DNA of 64,000 nt from Marinobacter sediminum (GTDB lineage Bacteria; Pseudomonadota; Gammaproteobacteria; Pseudomonadales; Oleiphilaceae): assembly GCF_023657445.1 (NCBI RefSeq), contig NZ_JAGTWY010000001.1, forward strand, positions 2,480,001-2,544,000, read 5' to 3'. Shown in pieces: positions 35,779 to 46,488 of the stretch; the stretch's first letter is position 1; each line of letters opens with the position of its first letter. Made by a program: the position numbers and the translations under genes. A model generated the notes under the pieces. It saw only the letters and a program-made list of their open reading frames with translations. It ran no database searches and was not told the DNA's origin.

Positions 35779-36915
35779 TTGTTTAAGCTTCTACCGGCTC
35801 TGGCGTTCGCGCTGTTTGCAGGCGCAACGCCGGCAGTCGCGCAGGAAGAAGTAACCCCGGCCCAGATCGAAGACCTCAAGGACCGCATTGAGGACATCGA
35901 CGAGTGGCTGGCGGACGCTGAAGAAGACCGTTCCGCACTGGAACGGCAGCTTGCTGCGACCGAGCGCAAGATCGGGAGATTGACCCGTGAGCGCCGCTCC
36001 CTGCGTGAGAATGCCAGGGAACAGCAGCAACGCCTTGGCCAGTTGGAACAGGAAGCACAAGAGCTCACCCGCACCCTGGACCGTCAACGAGAGAGCCTGA
36101 AACGGCAGATCCGCGCGGCCTGGATGGAAGGTGATGCCCCTGCCGTGAAAGTCCTGCTGAACGAGATTGATCCGGACAAGGTCGCCCGGACCATGACCTA
36201 TTACGAATACCTCAGCCGGGACACTGTTGAACGTCTCGAAGCCTTTCGCAAAAGCTTGCAGGAACTGAAGAAAACCCGCGCCGACGTCGAGGCGACGCGA
36301 GTAGAGCTGGCACGGACTGAAGCCGATGTTGCCAAACGACAAGAACAGCTAGCGGGCTCCCGAAAGGAACGCCAACAGACCCTCGCGGCCCTGAACTCCG
36401 ATATACGTACCAGGCGCAGCGAACGGGAGGATCTTGAGTCCGACCGCAAGCGGCTTGAGAAGCTTCTGGAAGAAGTCCAACAGGCCATTGCCCGTATTCC
36501 ATCACCCAACGAGTCACAACCATTCCGCTCACTTCGGGACAAACTCCCCTGGCCCCTGCGCGGCAAGGTTCTGAGCGGGTTCGGTGATCAGTATGCGGAC
36601 GGCAAGCTACGTCGTAATGGTCTGCTTATCAGCACGGACGAAGAGGCTGAGGTCAAGGCAATACACTACGGGCGGGTCGTGTTTGCCAACTGGCTCAGGG
36701 GCTTTGGCCTGATCACCATTATTGATCACGGCGATGGCTACATGACACTCTACGGCCACAGCAGCAGCCTGTTCACAAGCCCGGGAGACTGGGTCGCTGC
36801 AGGTGAATCCATTGCCCTGGCCGGCAGGACCGGCGGCACGGACAAGCCCGCGCTGTATTTCGAAGTGCGCCACAATGGCAAGCCGGACAACCCCAAACGC
36901 TGGCTGGCGAACTGA
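35779..36915 (+). CDS. envC: Murein hydrolase activator EnvC
   Basis: A 378-aa periplasmic protein with a signal peptide ending at GATPAVAQ, then a long coiled coil (about residues 25-245), then a LytM/M23 domain. The LytM metal ligands are lost (NGLLIST in place of HxGxD), as in true EnvC, which activates amidases AmiA/AmiB at the division site under FtsEX control. I chose TTG 35779, nine bases after AAGG. A TTG at 35758 overlapping the gpmI stop is the alternative and has no ribosome-binding site. Confidence 0.92.
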   Translation: MFKLLPALAFALFAGATPAVAQEEVTPAQIEDLKDRIEDIDEWLADAEEDRSALERQLAATERKIGRLTRERRSLRENAREQQQRLGQLEQEAQELTRTLDRQRESLKRQIRAAWMEGDAPAVKVLLNEIDPDKVARTMTYYEYLSRDTVERLEAFRKSLQELKKTRADVEATRVELARTEADVAKRQEQLAGSRKERQQTLAALNSDIRTRRSEREDLESDRKRLEKLLEEVQQAIARIPSPNESQPFRSLRDKLPWPLRGKVLSGFGDQYADGKLRRNGLLISTDEEAEVKAIHYGRVVFANWLRGFGLITIIDHGDGYMTLYGHSSSLFTSPGDWVAAGESIALAGRTGGTDKPALYFEVRHNGKPDNPKRWLAN

Positions 36916-37011
36916 ACGCCCCGTTAGGGCTGACAAACGTCCGCGCTAACGCCATACTGTCTGGGATCAGGGAACCCAGTCCAACTATCGGAATAAAAAC
37001 GGGATATGTGA

Positions 37012-38433
37012 ATGAAACGGGTAAGAAGTACACTCCAGGCCTTTCCTTTGCGCTCCATCGCTCTCGCTACCTGTTTTGCCATTTCCCCCGGACTCGCCTT
37101 TGCCCAGGATAACGAGCCCGACGACCAGCAGCTCCTGGAGGGAATACAAAACGGTGAACGGGTGGAAATCAAACTCCCGGACCCGGAACAACAGCTGCCC
37201 CTGGACGACCTGCGCAAGTTCACTGAAGTCTTCAGCCGCATCAAGGATGCCTATGTTGAAGAGGTAGACGACCGTGAGCTTCTTGAAAGCGCCATCAAGG
37301 GCATGCTCTCTGATCTCGACCCACACTCCACCTATCTCGCGCCGAAGGATTACGAGGAGCTGGAGGAGAGCACCTCCGGTGAATTCGGAGGCCTTGGCAT
37401 CGAGGTTGGTATGGAAAACGGTTTCGTGAAGGTCATCGCTCCGATTGATGACACCCCGGCCCAGAAGGCCGGAGTCCAGGCAGGAGACCTGATCATCAAG
37501 CTCGATGAAAAACCGGTAAAAGGAATGGGCCTTGAGGAAGCCGTTAAACTCATGCGTGGCAAACCAGGCTCCATCCTGACGCTGACCATTATGCGAGAAG
37601 GGGAAAGCGCCCCTATGGAAATCAAGGTCGAGCGGGACATCATCAAAGTCACCAGTGTTAAATCACGGATGATCGACAACGGCTACGGCTATGTTCGCAT
37701 CACGCAATTTCAGGCCGACACCGGTGACCAGTTCCTGAAAGCGCTCAACACTCTTGAAGAGAAGCGTGGCAGCGATCTTGACGGCCTTATTATTGACCTG
37801 AGAAACAACCCGGGCGGCGTTCTGCAGGCCGCTGTTGCAACTGCAGATGCGCTGCTGAATGAAGGCCTGATTGTTTATACCGAAGGCCGGATCCAGAGTT
37901 CACGACTGCGTTTCAGCGCCAAGTCCGGTGATGTAATGGAAGGAACACCTATCGTGGTGCTGATCAACGGCGGCTCCGCCTCCGCATCGGAAATCCTCGC
38001 GGGCGCGCTTCAGGATCAGGAGCGGGCAGTCATTATGGGCACCCAGTCCTTCGGCAAGGGCAGCGTTCAGACAGTGATCCCACTGGATGAGACCCATGCC
38101 ATCAAAATGACGACTGCTCGCTACTACACGCCAAACGGGCGCTCCATCCAGGCAACCGGTATCAAACCGGACATTCTGGTACGCCCGGCCGAACTGACAG
38201 AGCTGGATAGTCAGCCATTCTTCACTGAAGCAGACCTCAGTGGTCATCTTGAGGGCCAGAATGAAGATAAGAAGCCGGCGCAGGACGACGTAGAAAGCGA
38301 AGCGAAGGCCGCTTCCCTGGCCAGCCGTGATTACCAGTTACGCTCTGCACTTAACCTGCTGAAGGGCCTGCATATCCTCAGCGGCAAAGACCGGGCGGAT
38401 ACCGGTAACACGGGACAGGGAACCGCACAGTGA
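37012..38433 (+). CDS. ctpA: C-terminal processing protease (S41 family)
   Basis: A 473-aa periplasmic serine protease. The N-terminal signal sequence runs through about residue 27. A PDZ domain spans about 100-190 (EFGGLGIEVGMENGFVKVIAPIDDTPAQKAGVQAGD). The S41 catalytic core has the Ser in GGSASASEILAGALQD and the Lys four residues later than FGKGS, the Ser/Lys dyad type. A C-terminal acidic linker ends the protein. CtpA-type proteases cleave cell-wall-associated substrates. It overlaps yibQ at its stop codon. Confidence 0.95.
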   Translation: MKRVRSTLQAFPLRSIALATCFAISPGLAFAQDNEPDDQQLLEGIQNGERVEIKLPDPEQQLPLDDLRKFTEVFSRIKDAYVEEVDDRELLESAIKGMLSDLDPHSTYLAPKDYEELEESTSGEFGGLGIEVGMENGFVKVIAPIDDTPAQKAGVQAGDLIIKLDEKPVKGMGLEEAVKLMRGKPGSILTLTIMREGESAPMEIKVERDIIKVTSVKSRMIDNGYGYVRITQFQADTGDQFLKALNTLEEKRGSDLDGLIIDLRNNPGGVLQAAVATADALLNEGLIVYTEGRIQSSRLRFSAKSGDVMEGTPIVVLINGGSASASEILAGALQDQERAVIMGTQSFGKGSVQTVIPLDETHAIKMTTARYYTPNGRSIQATGIKPDILVRPAELTELDSQPFFTEADLSGHLEGQNEDKKPAQDDVESEAKAASLASRDYQLRSALNLLKGLHILSGKDRADTGNTGQGTAQ

Positions 38434-39257
38434 GACTGTTTCCACTCCTGGCTTTCCTGGCGGCGACAGCTGTCGCCGCCTCGGCAGCGGCTGAGCCGGC
38501 CCAGGATTCTGAAAAGACCTCCCTGCCCCCGACCATTGCCATCATCATTGATGACATGGGACACAATTTCGAAGAAGGCGAGCGGCTGGCCAACATGGAC
38601 CAGCCCCTGACCCTGGCATTCCTGCCGTACCGCCCCTACACCGTGCCTCTGGCGCAGTTGGCATGGCGCCAGCACAAGGAAATCATGCTACACGCGCCCA
38701 TGGCGAATACCCGCAATTTCGGCCTTGGTCCGGGTGGGCTGACGCCAGACATGGATGAACAGAGCATGGCCACCACCCTGCGCCGGGCACTTCAGGCCAT
38801 CCCTCACGTGCGGGGGGTCAACAATCACATGGGCAGCCTGCTGACCCAGCAGCTCCAGCCAATGGACTGGGTAATGAAGGAGCTTAACCGTTACCCGGTT
38901 TACTTCGTGGACAGCCGGACTATCGCTTCCTCCATCGCCAGCGACGTTGCTACCGCCTATCAGATTCCCAACCTGTCCCGCGATGTGTTCCTGGACCACC
39001 AACAGACCCAAGAGTATGTCGATAAGCAGTTCAAATTACTGATTCAGCGCGCGAAAGAAAATGGCAGTGCTGTGGCTATCGGACATCCGCACAAGGTAAC
39101 TGTGGACTACCTGGAAAAGCACCTGCCCCTGCTGGACGAACAAGGTATAGCGATAGCTACTGTCAGCGGGCTATGGGCAATGCGTAACAGCAATCATGAA
39201 ATGTTTGCAGAAGGGGAAAAGCAGGCCATACGACCTGCCATTGCACAGAAACCTTAA
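38430..39257 (+). CDS. Divergent polysaccharide deacetylase family protein (YibQ)
   Basis: A 275-aa exported protein with a signal peptide ending near ASAAAEP and a divergent NodB-like fold. [16 protein letters not shown] gives the Asp-Asp pair. ITLALP-type strands and [21 protein letters not shown] and [17 protein letters not shown] match the YibQ/DUF610 pattern. The GTG start overlaps the ctpA stop, so it is translationally coupled. It has been seen in a conserved string with gpmI, envC and ctpA. The enzyme activity is unproven. Its 3' end overlaps hisF by four bases, convergently. Confidence 0.88.
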   Translation: MRLFPLLAFLAATAVAASAAAEPAQDSEKTSLPPTIAIIIDDMGHNFEEGERLANMDQPLTLAFLPYRPYTVPLAQLAWRQHKEIMLHAPMANTRNFGLGPGGLTPDMDEQSMATTLRRALQAIPHVRGVNNHMGSLLTQQLQPMDWVMKELNRYPVYFVDSRTIASSIASDVATAYQIPNLSRDVFLDHQQTQEYVDKQFKLLIQRAKENGSAVAIGHPHKVTVDYLEKHLPLLDEQGIAIATVSGLWAMRNSNHEMFAEGEKQAIRPAIAQKP

Positions 39258-40027
39258 TCCCGGACTTCGATACCCTGGGCTTTCATGAAAGCCTTGGCTT
39301 CCGGAATCGAGTGCTGCCCAAAGTGAAAGATCGAAGCGGCTAGCACGGCATCGGCACCACCCTCGGTAACACCATCGGCCAGGTGCTGAAGCTCGCCCAC
39401 ACCGCCTGACGCAATCACCGGCACGATGACCGCATCGCTGATGGCCCGGGTCAGCCCCAGATCGAACCCGACCTTGGTGCCATCCCGATCCATACTGGTA
39501 AGCAGCAGCTCGCCAGCACCCATTTCCACCATCTTGCGGGCCCACTCGACGGCATCCAGACCGGTCGGTTTGCGACCACCATGGGTAAAGATTTCCCAGC
39601 GAGGCTCATCATCCGGGGAGCTCACCTGCTTGGCATCAATGGCAACCACAATACACTGACTGCCGAAGCGCTCGGCGGCTTCCCGCACAAACTCCGGATT
39701 GAATACAGCCGCGGTATTGATCGAGACCTTGTCCGCGCCTGCATTCAAAAGTTTGCGGATATCATCCACGGTGCGCACACCGCCACCTACGGTGAGCGGG
39801 ATAAACACTTCCGCGGCCATCCGCTCCACCGTTTCATAGGTGGTATCCCGGCTCTCGTGGCTCGCAGTGATATCCAGAAAGGTGATCTCATCAGCGCCCT
39901 GCTCGTTATAGCGACGGGCAACCTCCACCGGATCTCCGGCATCGCGGATATCGACGAAATTAACCCCTTTCACCACGCGGCCTTTGTCCACGTCCAGGCA
40001 GGGGATGATACGTTTGGCCAGACCCAT
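39254..40027 (-). CDS. hisF: Imidazole glycerol phosphate synthase subunit HisF
   Basis: A 257-aa (beta-alpha)8 cyclase subunit of the histidine pathway. It uses ammonia from HisH to make imidazole glycerol phosphate and AICAR. Catalytic Asp residues are in [19 protein letters not shown] (Asp11 region) and [16 protein letters not shown] (Asp130 region). [14 protein letters not shown] and [10 protein letters not shown] bind phosphate. It is the last gene of hisB-hisH-hisA-hisF. Confidence 0.98.
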   Translation of the reverse strand: MGLAKRIIPCLDVDKGRVVKGVNFVDIRDAGDPVEVARRYNEQGADEITFLDITASHESRDTTYETVERMAAEVFIPLTVGGGVRTVDDIRKLLNAGADKVSINTAAVFNPEFVREAAERFGSQCIVVAIDAKQVSSPDDEPRWEIFTHGGRKPTGLDAVEWARKMVEMGAGELLLTSMDRDGTKVGFDLGLTRAISDAVIVPVIASGGVGELQHLADGVTEGGADAVLAASIFHFGQHSIPEAKAFMKAQGIEVRD

Positions 40028-40037
40028 GATTGCTCCC

Positions 40038-40775
40038 TTACGCCTTCAGGCTGTCGCAGAAGGCCTGAGCCTCGGCCACATCCAGCGTGCCTTCGTAGAT
40101 CGCACGGCCGGTAATAGCCCCAAGAATACCTTTATCCGCCACGGTTGCGAGACGCTTAAGGTCATCCATGTTGGTGACACCGCCAGAGGCGATCACCGGG
40201 ATACCACCTTCTTGCGCCAGCGCAGCGGTCGCTTCAACGTTCACGCCCTGCATCATGCCGTCGCGGCTGATGTCGGTGTAAACAATCGCGTCAACGCCAT
40301 CATCGGCGAACCGCTTGGCCAGATCCGTCGCCATGACTTCGGAGACTTCCGCCCAGCCGTCAGTCGCAACGCGGCCGTCTTTTGCGTCCAGACCAACAAT
40401 AATGTGACCGGGGAATCGCTTACACATGTCTGTGACAAATTCGGGCTCTTTAACGGCCTTGGTTCCAATAATGACCCACTGGACCCCTGCCTTCAGATAG
40501 GCCTCGATGGTTTCAGCCGAACGAATACCACCACCAATCTGAATCGGTAGATCCGGATACTTGCGGGCAATCGCCTGAACAATCTCGCCATTGACCGGCT
40601 CACCGGCAAAGGCACCGTTCAGATCCACCAGGTGAAGCCGGCGGGCACCGGCTTCAACCCAGCGGGTGGCCATGTCGACGGGATCGTCTCCGAACACAGT
40701 GGAGTCGTCCATCCGGCCCTGGCGCAGACGTACACATTTGCCGTCTTTAAGATCAATGGCAGGAATAATCAGCAT
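40038..40775 (-). CDS. hisA: ProFAR isomerase HisA
   Basis: A 245-aa (beta-alpha)8 isomerase paralogous to HisF. The catalytic Asp is in [18 protein letters not shown] (Asp8). The second acid is in [14 protein letters not shown] (near 130). Phosphate-binding motifs are [12 protein letters not shown] and [13 protein letters not shown]. It starts ten bases before hisF, in one operon. Confidence 0.98.
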   Translation of the reverse strand: MLIIPAIDLKDGKCVRLRQGRMDDSTVFGDDPVDMATRWVEAGARRLHLVDLNGAFAGEPVNGEIVQAIARKYPDLPIQIGGGIRSAETIEAYLKAGVQWVIIGTKAVKEPEFVTDMCKRFPGHIIVGLDAKDGRVATDGWAEVSEVMATDLAKRFADDGVDAIVYTDISRDGMMQGVNVEATAALAQEGGIPVIASGGVTNMDDLKRLATVADKGILGAITGRAIYEGTLDVAEAQAFCDSLKA

Positions 40776-40813
40776 AAAGCAATGTCCGTGTTGTTCGTTC
40801 AGATGCCCCGGCG

Positions 40814-41452
40814 TTACTTGCCGGACCAGTCAACAAAGTTTTTCAGAAGCTGCAGGCCGGCCCGGGCACTTTTCTCCGGGTGGAACTGCACCGCAAAGAT
40901 GTTGTCACGGGCAACGGCAGCGGCCAGATCTACGCCATAGTGGCTGCGCCCGGCAATCTCCGCATTGCCCTCGGCTTCTGCGTAGTAGCTGTGCACGAAG
41001 TAAAAGCGGTCGCCATCGGGGATGTTGTGCCACATCGGATGATCAACGGTCTGATACACCTCGTTCCAGCCCATATGCGGCACTTTAAGGCGCTCACCGT
41101 TCTCCACCAGGCTATCGCCGAAGAAGCGAACCTGGGACGGGAACAGGTTGATACAGTCGACGCCACCGTTTTCCTCGCTGCGGGACATCAATGCCTGCAT
41201 CCCCACGCAAATGCCCAGAAACGGACGATCCCGGGAGACTTCACGAACCAGGGAGTCTACCCCGAGGCGATGGATCTCGTGCATGCAGTCCCGGATGGCA
41301 CCGACGCCGGGCAGGATCACATGATCCGCCTCGCGTATCTGATCGGCGTTATCGGTAACCAGCACCCTGACATCCGGCGCAACATGCTCAACGGCCTTGC
41401 GGGCGGAATGCAGGTTGCCCATACCGTAGTCGATAATGGCAACGGTCTTCAT
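40814..41452 (-). CDS. hisH: Imidazole glycerol phosphate synthase subunit HisH
   Basis: A 212-aa class I glutamine amidotransferase that feeds ammonia to HisF. The nucleophile Cys is in [13 protein letters not shown]. The His-x-Glu pair is in [15 protein letters not shown]. It opens with [17 protein letters not shown]. The start at 41452 gives the standard N-terminus; the frame continues to 41563 into the hisB end, which is not conserved. Confidence 0.98.
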   Translation of the reverse strand: MKTVAIIDYGMGNLHSARKAVEHVAPDVRVLVTDNADQIREADHVILPGVGAIRDCMHEIHRLGVDSLVREVSRDRPFLGICVGMQALMSRSEENGGVDCINLFPSQVRFFGDSLVENGERLKVPHMGWNEVYQTVDHPMWHNIPDGDRFYFVHSYYAEAEGNAEIAGRSHYGVDLAAAVARDNIFAVQFHPEKSARAGLQLLKNFVDWSGK

Positions 41453-41483
41453 AGTGAAATGCGGTGTCCTGTTCGGTGACGGA

Positions 41484-42077
41484 TTACAGAGAGCCTTTGG
41501 TGGAAGGCATGATGCCTGCCATACGCTCATCCATCTCGATAGCCATGCGCAACGCGCGACCAAACGCCTTGAAGACGGTCTCGATCTGATGGTGGGTATT
41601 TTTGCCCTTCAGGTTGTCGATGTGCAGGGTCACCAACGCGTGGTTTACGAACCCGTGGAAGAACTCCTCGAACAGATCCACGTCGAATCCGCCGACAGAG
41701 CCTCGGGTATAGGGCACATCCATCATCAGGCCAGGGCGGCCAGACAGGTCCATAACTACGCGGGAAAGCGCTTCGTCCAGCGGAACATAGGCATGGCCAT
41801 AACGACGGATGCCTTTCTTGTCCCCTACAGCCTGCGCGAATGCCTGCCCCAGTGTAATACCGATGTCTTCCACGGTGTGGTGGTCATCGATATGCAGATC
41901 GCCCTTGGCAACAACAGTCAGATCCACCAGCCCGTGGCGGGCAATCTGATCCATCATGTGATCAAGGAAGTGTACGCCGGTATCAAAACTGGACTGACCG
42001 GTGCCATCGAGATTGATCTCAACGGTGATCTGGGTTTCAAGGGTATTTCTTTCTACCCGAGCCTTACGTTCGGCCAT
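41484..42077 (-). CDS. hisB: Imidazoleglycerol-phosphate dehydratase HisB
   Basis: A 197-aa monofunctional dehydratase of the histidine pathway. The two metal-binding motifs are [14 protein letters not shown] and [16 protein letters not shown], with [18 protein letters not shown] in the second half. It has no fused histidinol-phosphatase domain, unlike the E. coli protein. GGAG precedes ATG 42077. First gene of the his cluster here. Confidence 0.97.
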   Translation of the reverse strand: MAERKARVERNTLETQITVEINLDGTGQSSFDTGVHFLDHMMDQIARHGLVDLTVVAKGDLHIDDHHTVEDIGITLGQAFAQAVGDKKGIRRYGHAYVPLDEALSRVVMDLSGRPGLMMDVPYTRGSVGGFDVDLFEEFFHGFVNHALVTLHIDNLKGKNTHHQIETVFKAFGRALRMAIEMDERMAGIMPSTKGSL

Positions 42078-42194
42078 GGGGACTCCGTAGCAATTAGGCG
42101 GCAAAATGCCGGAAAAATTCTATTTGCGGATTATACCTTTTCTGTCCGCCGGAGTCCCACAACCGGTTTAATCGTCCCGATAGTGAGCAGGACC

Positions 42195-42656
42195 TCAGAA
42201 CGCTTTCTTCAGGTTGTTCATGTAGGTATCAACGAGGCTGTTGAACTCGTGTTTGATAACCGGGCTAATGGCCAGCTTCAGCAGACTTGGCAGCGGCACA
42301 GTCAGCTCTGCGCTTGTCCGGAACTTAACAGCCGTGGTGTTCTCACCTTTGGAAGTAATGACCCAGGAACCACTGACAACGCCGTTGCCTTCACCCTTTA
42401 CCGGCTCCCAGGTGATCTTGCCCGCGTCTTTATCCGAATAATACTTGCAGGCGTAGATGGACTGGATGGCATGCTTATCCACACCCACTTTCTCCATCTC
42501 CCAGCGGAAGACGTTGTCTCCCAGATCAGTCAGTTTATGCACCTTCGGGAAATGACTGGCAGAACGCGGCACATCCGCCAACAACTCGAAAACTTCATCG
42601 TAGCCACCCGGAATCTCAAGGTCGCGGTTGAGTTCAATCGAAACGGTAATAGCCAC
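42195..42656 (-). CDS. SRPBCC/START-like lipid-binding fold protein
   Basis: A 153-aa protein with the SRPBCC (polyketide cyclase/START-like) pattern. ELNRDLEIPGGYDEVFELLADVPRSASHFPKVHKLTDLG is the start of the fold, and VSGSWVITSKGENTTAVKFRTSAEL the sheet. The C-terminal helix is LLKLAISPVIKHEFNSLVDTYMNNLKK. The ligand is unknown. The GTG at 42656 is chosen because AAGGAG lies six bases upstream; the alternative TTG at 42662 directly abuts the site. It stands between hisB and asmA, divergent from the latter. Confidence 0.8.
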   Translation of the reverse strand: MAITVSIELNRDLEIPGGYDEVFELLADVPRSASHFPKVHKLTDLGDNVFRWEMEKVGVDKHAIQSIYACKYYSDKDAGKITWEPVKGEGNGVVSGSWVITSKGENTTAVKFRTSAELTVPLPSLLKLAISPVIKHEFNSLVDTYMNNLKKAF

Positions 42657-42843
42657 AGCCAACTCCTTATTATGTTTATATGCGTTAATGTAGTCGGAAA
42701 AATATGTGCCTGCATTCTGCCCAACACTACGGCATTGTCATAGTCCTGCGCTGTTAATTTGTTAACCCTGCGTTATCCTTTCACTACTAGCGCCCGAATT
42801 CGCCCCGAATCCTGAAAGCTCGCCAGAAAAGGAAGACTGAACC

Positions 42844-45018
42844 ATGAAAGCTGTTCGTTACGTGCTGATCGCCATTGTTGCTCTGATCATACTGGCAGTG
42901 GTGGCCGTCGCCATCGCCATGGCGGTGATCAACCCCAACGACTACAAGCCGCAGATTGAACAGGCGGTTGAAAAACAGACCAACCTCGATCTTGTTCTGG
43001 AAGGGGATATTGGCTGGTCCTTCATTCCTCTTGGCCTTGAGCTCAACAACGTGGAAGCCAACCTTGAGGGAAGCCGCTTCGTTGCTCTGGAACAGCTCGT
43101 GGCGCAGGTCGATTTCTGGTCGCTGATAGCCATGTCACCAAAGGTGGACACCTTTGTTCTGAGCGGACTGGATGCACGCCTGGAAGTGAACGAACAGGGC
43201 GAAGGCAACTGGACACGAATCATGCCCGAGCCCACCGGAAAAGCTGAACAACCAGCGACGGAAACAGGGGAAAAGCCAGCTGCCGAAACCGCTGATACGG
43301 GGACTGGCGGGGAGCCACTGAACTTCAATGTGCAGAATGTTCAGATTACTAATGCACAGGTGCACTATACCGACAAGAGCACCGGCCAGGCCGTCACCCT
43401 TGAAAACTTTGGTGTCAACGCCAGCGATATCACGCTCGGCTCCGAGTTCCCGCTCGATATCAGCTTTCGGGTAGAAACCACCAAACCGGCCTTTGAAGTG
43501 GACGGTAGTATCAGTGCCCGCCTGGCTGCCAATGAGGCCCTTAATGACTTTGCCGTATCCGGTCTGAAGGCCGTCTTCGACATGAGCGGCGAGCCGTTCG
43601 GCGGCAAATCCGTAACCGCAGAACTGGGCGGTTCCGCCAAGGCGAACCTGGAAACCGAAACGGCCACTCTCAGCGGCTTTACCGCCAGCCTGGCGAACCT
43701 TTCACTCGCCACCGACCTGAGTGTCAAAGGCTTCGGCGAAAAGCCGGCAATCAGCGGCAAGGTCAACATCAACGAATTCTCACTGAAGAAACTGCTCAGC
43801 AACCTCGGGCAACCTGCGATTGAAACCAGTGACCCCGACGCCCTGAGCGCCCTCGCCTTCTCTACCAACATCGGTGGCCCGGCAGGCAAACTTGAGCTTG
43901 GCGACCTGACACTCAAGCTGGATGACACCACGTTCAACGGCTCAGGAAGCTACACCCTCGCCAACAGCGGCATCGTATTTAACCTGCAGGGTGACAAGCT
44001 CAACGCCGACCATTACCTGCCGCCCGAGGCAGAAGGCGCAGAGGCCGAGAGCGCTCCGGCGGGAGAAGCGAGCACGGCGCAGGCAACTCCGGAAAGCGAC
44101 CTGCTGCCACTGGAAACCCTGCGCACCCTGTTGCTTGATGTTAAATTCGGCCTCGGCGAGCTGATCGTCAGCAACCTGACCATCAACGAAATCAAGGCCA
44201 GCACCACCGCCAAGAACGGTCTGCTCAAAGTGGATGAGTTCAGCGGAAATCTCTACGAGGGCAGCTTTGGCGCCAACGTAACGATCGATGCGCGCACGGA
44301 TAACCCGAAGTGGACCGTCGGATCAAACGTCACTAACGTTCAGACTCTGCCACTGCTGACCGACCTGGCAGAAGTCGATATGCTCTCCGGTGGCGCCAAC
44401 CTGAAAGTGAACGCCACCACCACGGGCAACCGCATGTCTGCGCTGCGCAAAAGTGCCGATGGCCAGATCAGCTTTAACCTGGCCGAAGGTCAGTTCCGCA
44501 AAATGAACCTGACCCGTATGGCCTGCCAGGGTATTGCGATGGTTAACCAGGAAAGCCTGTCCACCAACGACTGGGGCACGTCCACACCGTTCAACGACAT
44601 GCGCGGCACGCTCAATATCAACGGAAACATGCTGAACAATAAAGACCTTGTAGCCTCACTCGCCGGCATGAAACTCGAAGGCGACGGCAGTGTCGACCTG
44701 GAGCAGTCCTTGCTCGACTATGAGGTGGGCCTGCGCATTGTTGGTGAGATCCACCGTGATGAGGCCTGCCGGGTTACCGAGTATGTCCAGGATGTGGTCA
44801 TCCCGGTGGAGTGCAAAGGCAACTTCTCCGAAGATCCGGCGGGGCTGTGCTCGTTTGACGGTTCACGCTTCCGCGACACACTGAAAACGATTGCCGCTAA
44901 CGCAGCAAAGGCCAAGGCCAGGAAAGAGGTAGATAAAGCCAAAACCGAGGCAGAAGAAAAAGTAAAAGAGAAAATCGGCGAAGAGCTTGGCGACAAACTC
45001 AAAGGCCTGTTCAACTAA
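42844..45018 (+). CDS. asmA: AsmA family protein
   Basis: A 724-aa inner-membrane-anchored protein. One N-terminal helix (VLIAIVALIILAVVAVAIAMAVI) is followed by NPNDYKPQIEQAVEKQTNLDLVLEGDIGWSFIPLGLELNNVEA, the classic AsmA start. The long beta-rich body and the C-terminal GALNIN-type TLNINGNMLNNKDLVASL region fit the chorein-N/AsmA-like lipid-transport family. A low-complexity linker rich in Glu/Ala/Thr (near 125-150 and 400-420) interrupts the body. The last 40 residues are highly charged. It is followed at overlapping stop/start by mutY. Confidence 0.93.
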   Translation: MKAVRYVLIAIVALIILAVVAVAIAMAVINPNDYKPQIEQAVEKQTNLDLVLEGDIGWSFIPLGLELNNVEANLEGSRFVALEQLVAQVDFWSLIAMSPKVDTFVLSGLDARLEVNEQGEGNWTRIMPEPTGKAEQPATETGEKPAAETADTGTGGEPLNFNVQNVQITNAQVHYTDKSTGQAVTLENFGVNASDITLGSEFPLDISFRVETTKPAFEVDGSISARLAANEALNDFAVSGLKAVFDMSGEPFGGKSVTAELGGSAKANLETETATLSGFTASLANLSLATDLSVKGFGEKPAISGKVNINEFSLKKLLSNLGQPAIETSDPDALSALAFSTNIGGPAGKLELGDLTLKLDDTTFNGSGSYTLANSGIVFNLQGDKLNADHYLPPEAEGAEAESAPAGEASTAQATPESDLLPLETLRTLLLDVKFGLGELIVSNLTINEIKASTTAKNGLLKVDEFSGNLYEGSFGANVTIDARTDNPKWTVGSNVTNVQTLPLLTDLAEVDMLSGGANLKVNATTTGNRMSALRKSADGQISFNLAEGQFRKMNLTRMACQGIAMVNQESLSTNDWGTSTPFNDMRGTLNINGNMLNNKDLVASLAGMKLEGDGSVDLEQSLLDYEVGLRIVGEIHRDEACRVTEYVQDVVIPVECKGNFSEDPAGLCSFDGSRFRDTLKTIAANAAKAKARKEVDKAKTEAEEKVKEKIGEELGDKLKGLFN

Positions 45019-46082
45019 TGGCAGACAGCTTCGCCAACAAACTGCTGAACTGGTATGACAAACACGGCAGGCATGACCTGCCGTGGCATCACAACCAGAA
45101 TGCCTATCGGGTCTGGGTCTCTGAAATCATGCTTCAGCAGACCCAGGTCACCACGGTGATCCCTTACTTCAATGCCTTCATGGAACGTTTTCCGGACGTA
45201 GACGCCCTGGCCGAGGCACCGGTAGATGATGTGCTTAGTCACTGGTCCGGCCTGGGGTACTACGCCCGTGCGCGAAACCTGCAAAAAGCCGCTAAAACCG
45301 TTGTTGAAGACTTTGGCGGCAACTTCCCTGAAACACAGGAAGAGCTGGAAACACTGACAGGGATTGGCCGCTCCACGGCTGCCGCCATCATCGCTCAGGC
45401 ATTCGGCAAACGGGCCGCCATCCTCGACGGCAACGTCAAACGGGTGCTCGCGCGCTACCATGCCGTTCCCGGCTGGCCCGGACAAACCGCGGTTCTGAAC
45501 ACGCTCTGGCAACATGCAGAAGAGTACACCCCGGATTCGCGGGTAAGAGACTACACCCAGGCCATCATGGACCTGGGAGCCATGGTCTGTACCCGCAGCC
45601 GCCCGGCCTGCAATGACTGCCCTCTGCAGCAAGGCTGCATCGCGTATGCCAGAGGTGAAGCAAGCCAGTATCCCGGCTCCAGGCCTAGAAAGGCCAAGCC
45701 TGAGAAAACCACCTGGATGATAATCCTGGAAGATAACGAAGGACGCATCCTTCTGGAACGTCGCCCTCCCAGCGGCATCTGGGGAGGCTTGTGGAGCCTG
45801 CCGGAGCTCGACCCCGCCTATGGTTCGGATGAGCTACAGGATGCATGTGAACAGCAACTGCGCCTGAGCTGTGGCGAACCCGAACTGATCAGCGGCTTTC
45901 GCCATACCTTCAGCCACTATCATCTGCACATACAACCCGCGAGACTCAGTGTCACCCGCCGGGATGGCATCGCTGAGGATGACCGGCTTCGCTGGCTGCA
46001 CCGGGACGAAGCCCTGGCCCTGGGCCTGCCAGCCCCGATTCGTACCCTGCTGACAGAACCCGAACAGACGACCCTTCTCTGA
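45018..46082 (+). CDS. mutY: A/G-specific adenine glycosylase MutY
   Basis: A 354-aa base-excision repair enzyme that removes adenine opposite 8-oxoguanine. Motifs: WHHNQNAYRVWVSEIMLQQTQV (catalytic Glu), helix-hairpin-helix LETLTGIGRSTAAAIIAQAFG, VKRVLAR with the catalytic Asp in MDLGAMVCTRSRP, and the [4Fe-4S] cysteines in CTRSRPACNDCPLQQGC. A NUDIX-like C-terminal domain (EDNEGRILLERRPPSGIWGGLWSLPE) recognises 8-oxoG. It follows asmA with overlapping codons. yggX follows. Confidence 0.97.
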   Translation: MADSFANKLLNWYDKHGRHDLPWHHNQNAYRVWVSEIMLQQTQVTTVIPYFNAFMERFPDVDALAEAPVDDVLSHWSGLGYYARARNLQKAAKTVVEDFGGNFPETQEELETLTGIGRSTAAAIIAQAFGKRAAILDGNVKRVLARYHAVPGWPGQTAVLNTLWQHAEEYTPDSRVRDYTQAIMDLGAMVCTRSRPACNDCPLQQGCIAYARGEASQYPGSRPRKAKPEKTTWMIILEDNEGRILLERRPPSGIWGGLWSLPELDPAYGSDELQDACEQQLRLSCGEPELISGFRHTFSHYHLHIQPARLSVTRRDGIAEDDRLRWLHRDEALALGLPAPIRTLLTEPEQTTLL

Positions 46083-46154
46083 TACGGCCAGGCGTGCTCG
46101 CTACGCCCTATCTGTTATCATGCCGACAGACGCAATATTCCGACAGGAGCAACC

Positions 46155-46427
46155 ATGAGCCGAACCGTATTCTGCCGCAAATACCAGAAGGAACTCGACG
46201 CACTCGACTTCCCTCCCATGCCCGGCAAGAAAGGTCAGGAGCTGTTAGAGACGATTTCCAAACAGGCGTGGGAAGAATGGCAGTCGCAGCAGACCATGCT
46301 GATCAACGAAAAGCATCTGAGCCTGATGGACCCGAATACCCGCAAATACCTGCAGGCGCAGATGGAACGTTTCTTCAGCAACGAGCCCTTCGACAAGGCC
46401 GAAGGCTATGTGCCTCCGGAGCAATAA
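46155..46427 (+). CDS. yggX: Probable Fe(2+)-trafficking protein YggX
   Basis: A 90-aa protein of the usual YggX length. The conserved Cys7 is in SRTVFCRKYQKELD. PMPGKKGQELLETISKQAWEEWQSQQTMLINEKHLSLMDPN is typical. It protects Fe-S proteins from oxidative damage and often follows mutY, as here. GACAGGAGC precedes the start. Confidence 0.97.
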   Translation: MSRTVFCRKYQKELDALDFPPMPGKKGQELLETISKQAWEEWQSQQTMLINEKHLSLMDPNTRKYLQAQMERFFSNEPFDKAEGYVPPEQ

Positions 46428-46488
46428 CACCGGATTGATCAAACGCTGAGCAACCCTGAAAAGATTCAGAATTTTTTACCCCTCAGCC

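Noticed and set aside
34250..35779. Long minus-strand frame opposite gpmI (509 aa)
   Set aside because: It is the antisense shadow of a clear gpmI gene in high-GC sequence, with no protein-like motifs of its own.
41436..42743. Plus-strand frame of 435 aa opposite hisB and the SRPBCC gene
   Set aside because: It covers two well-supported genes and an intergenic gap on the other strand, and is a codon-bias shadow.
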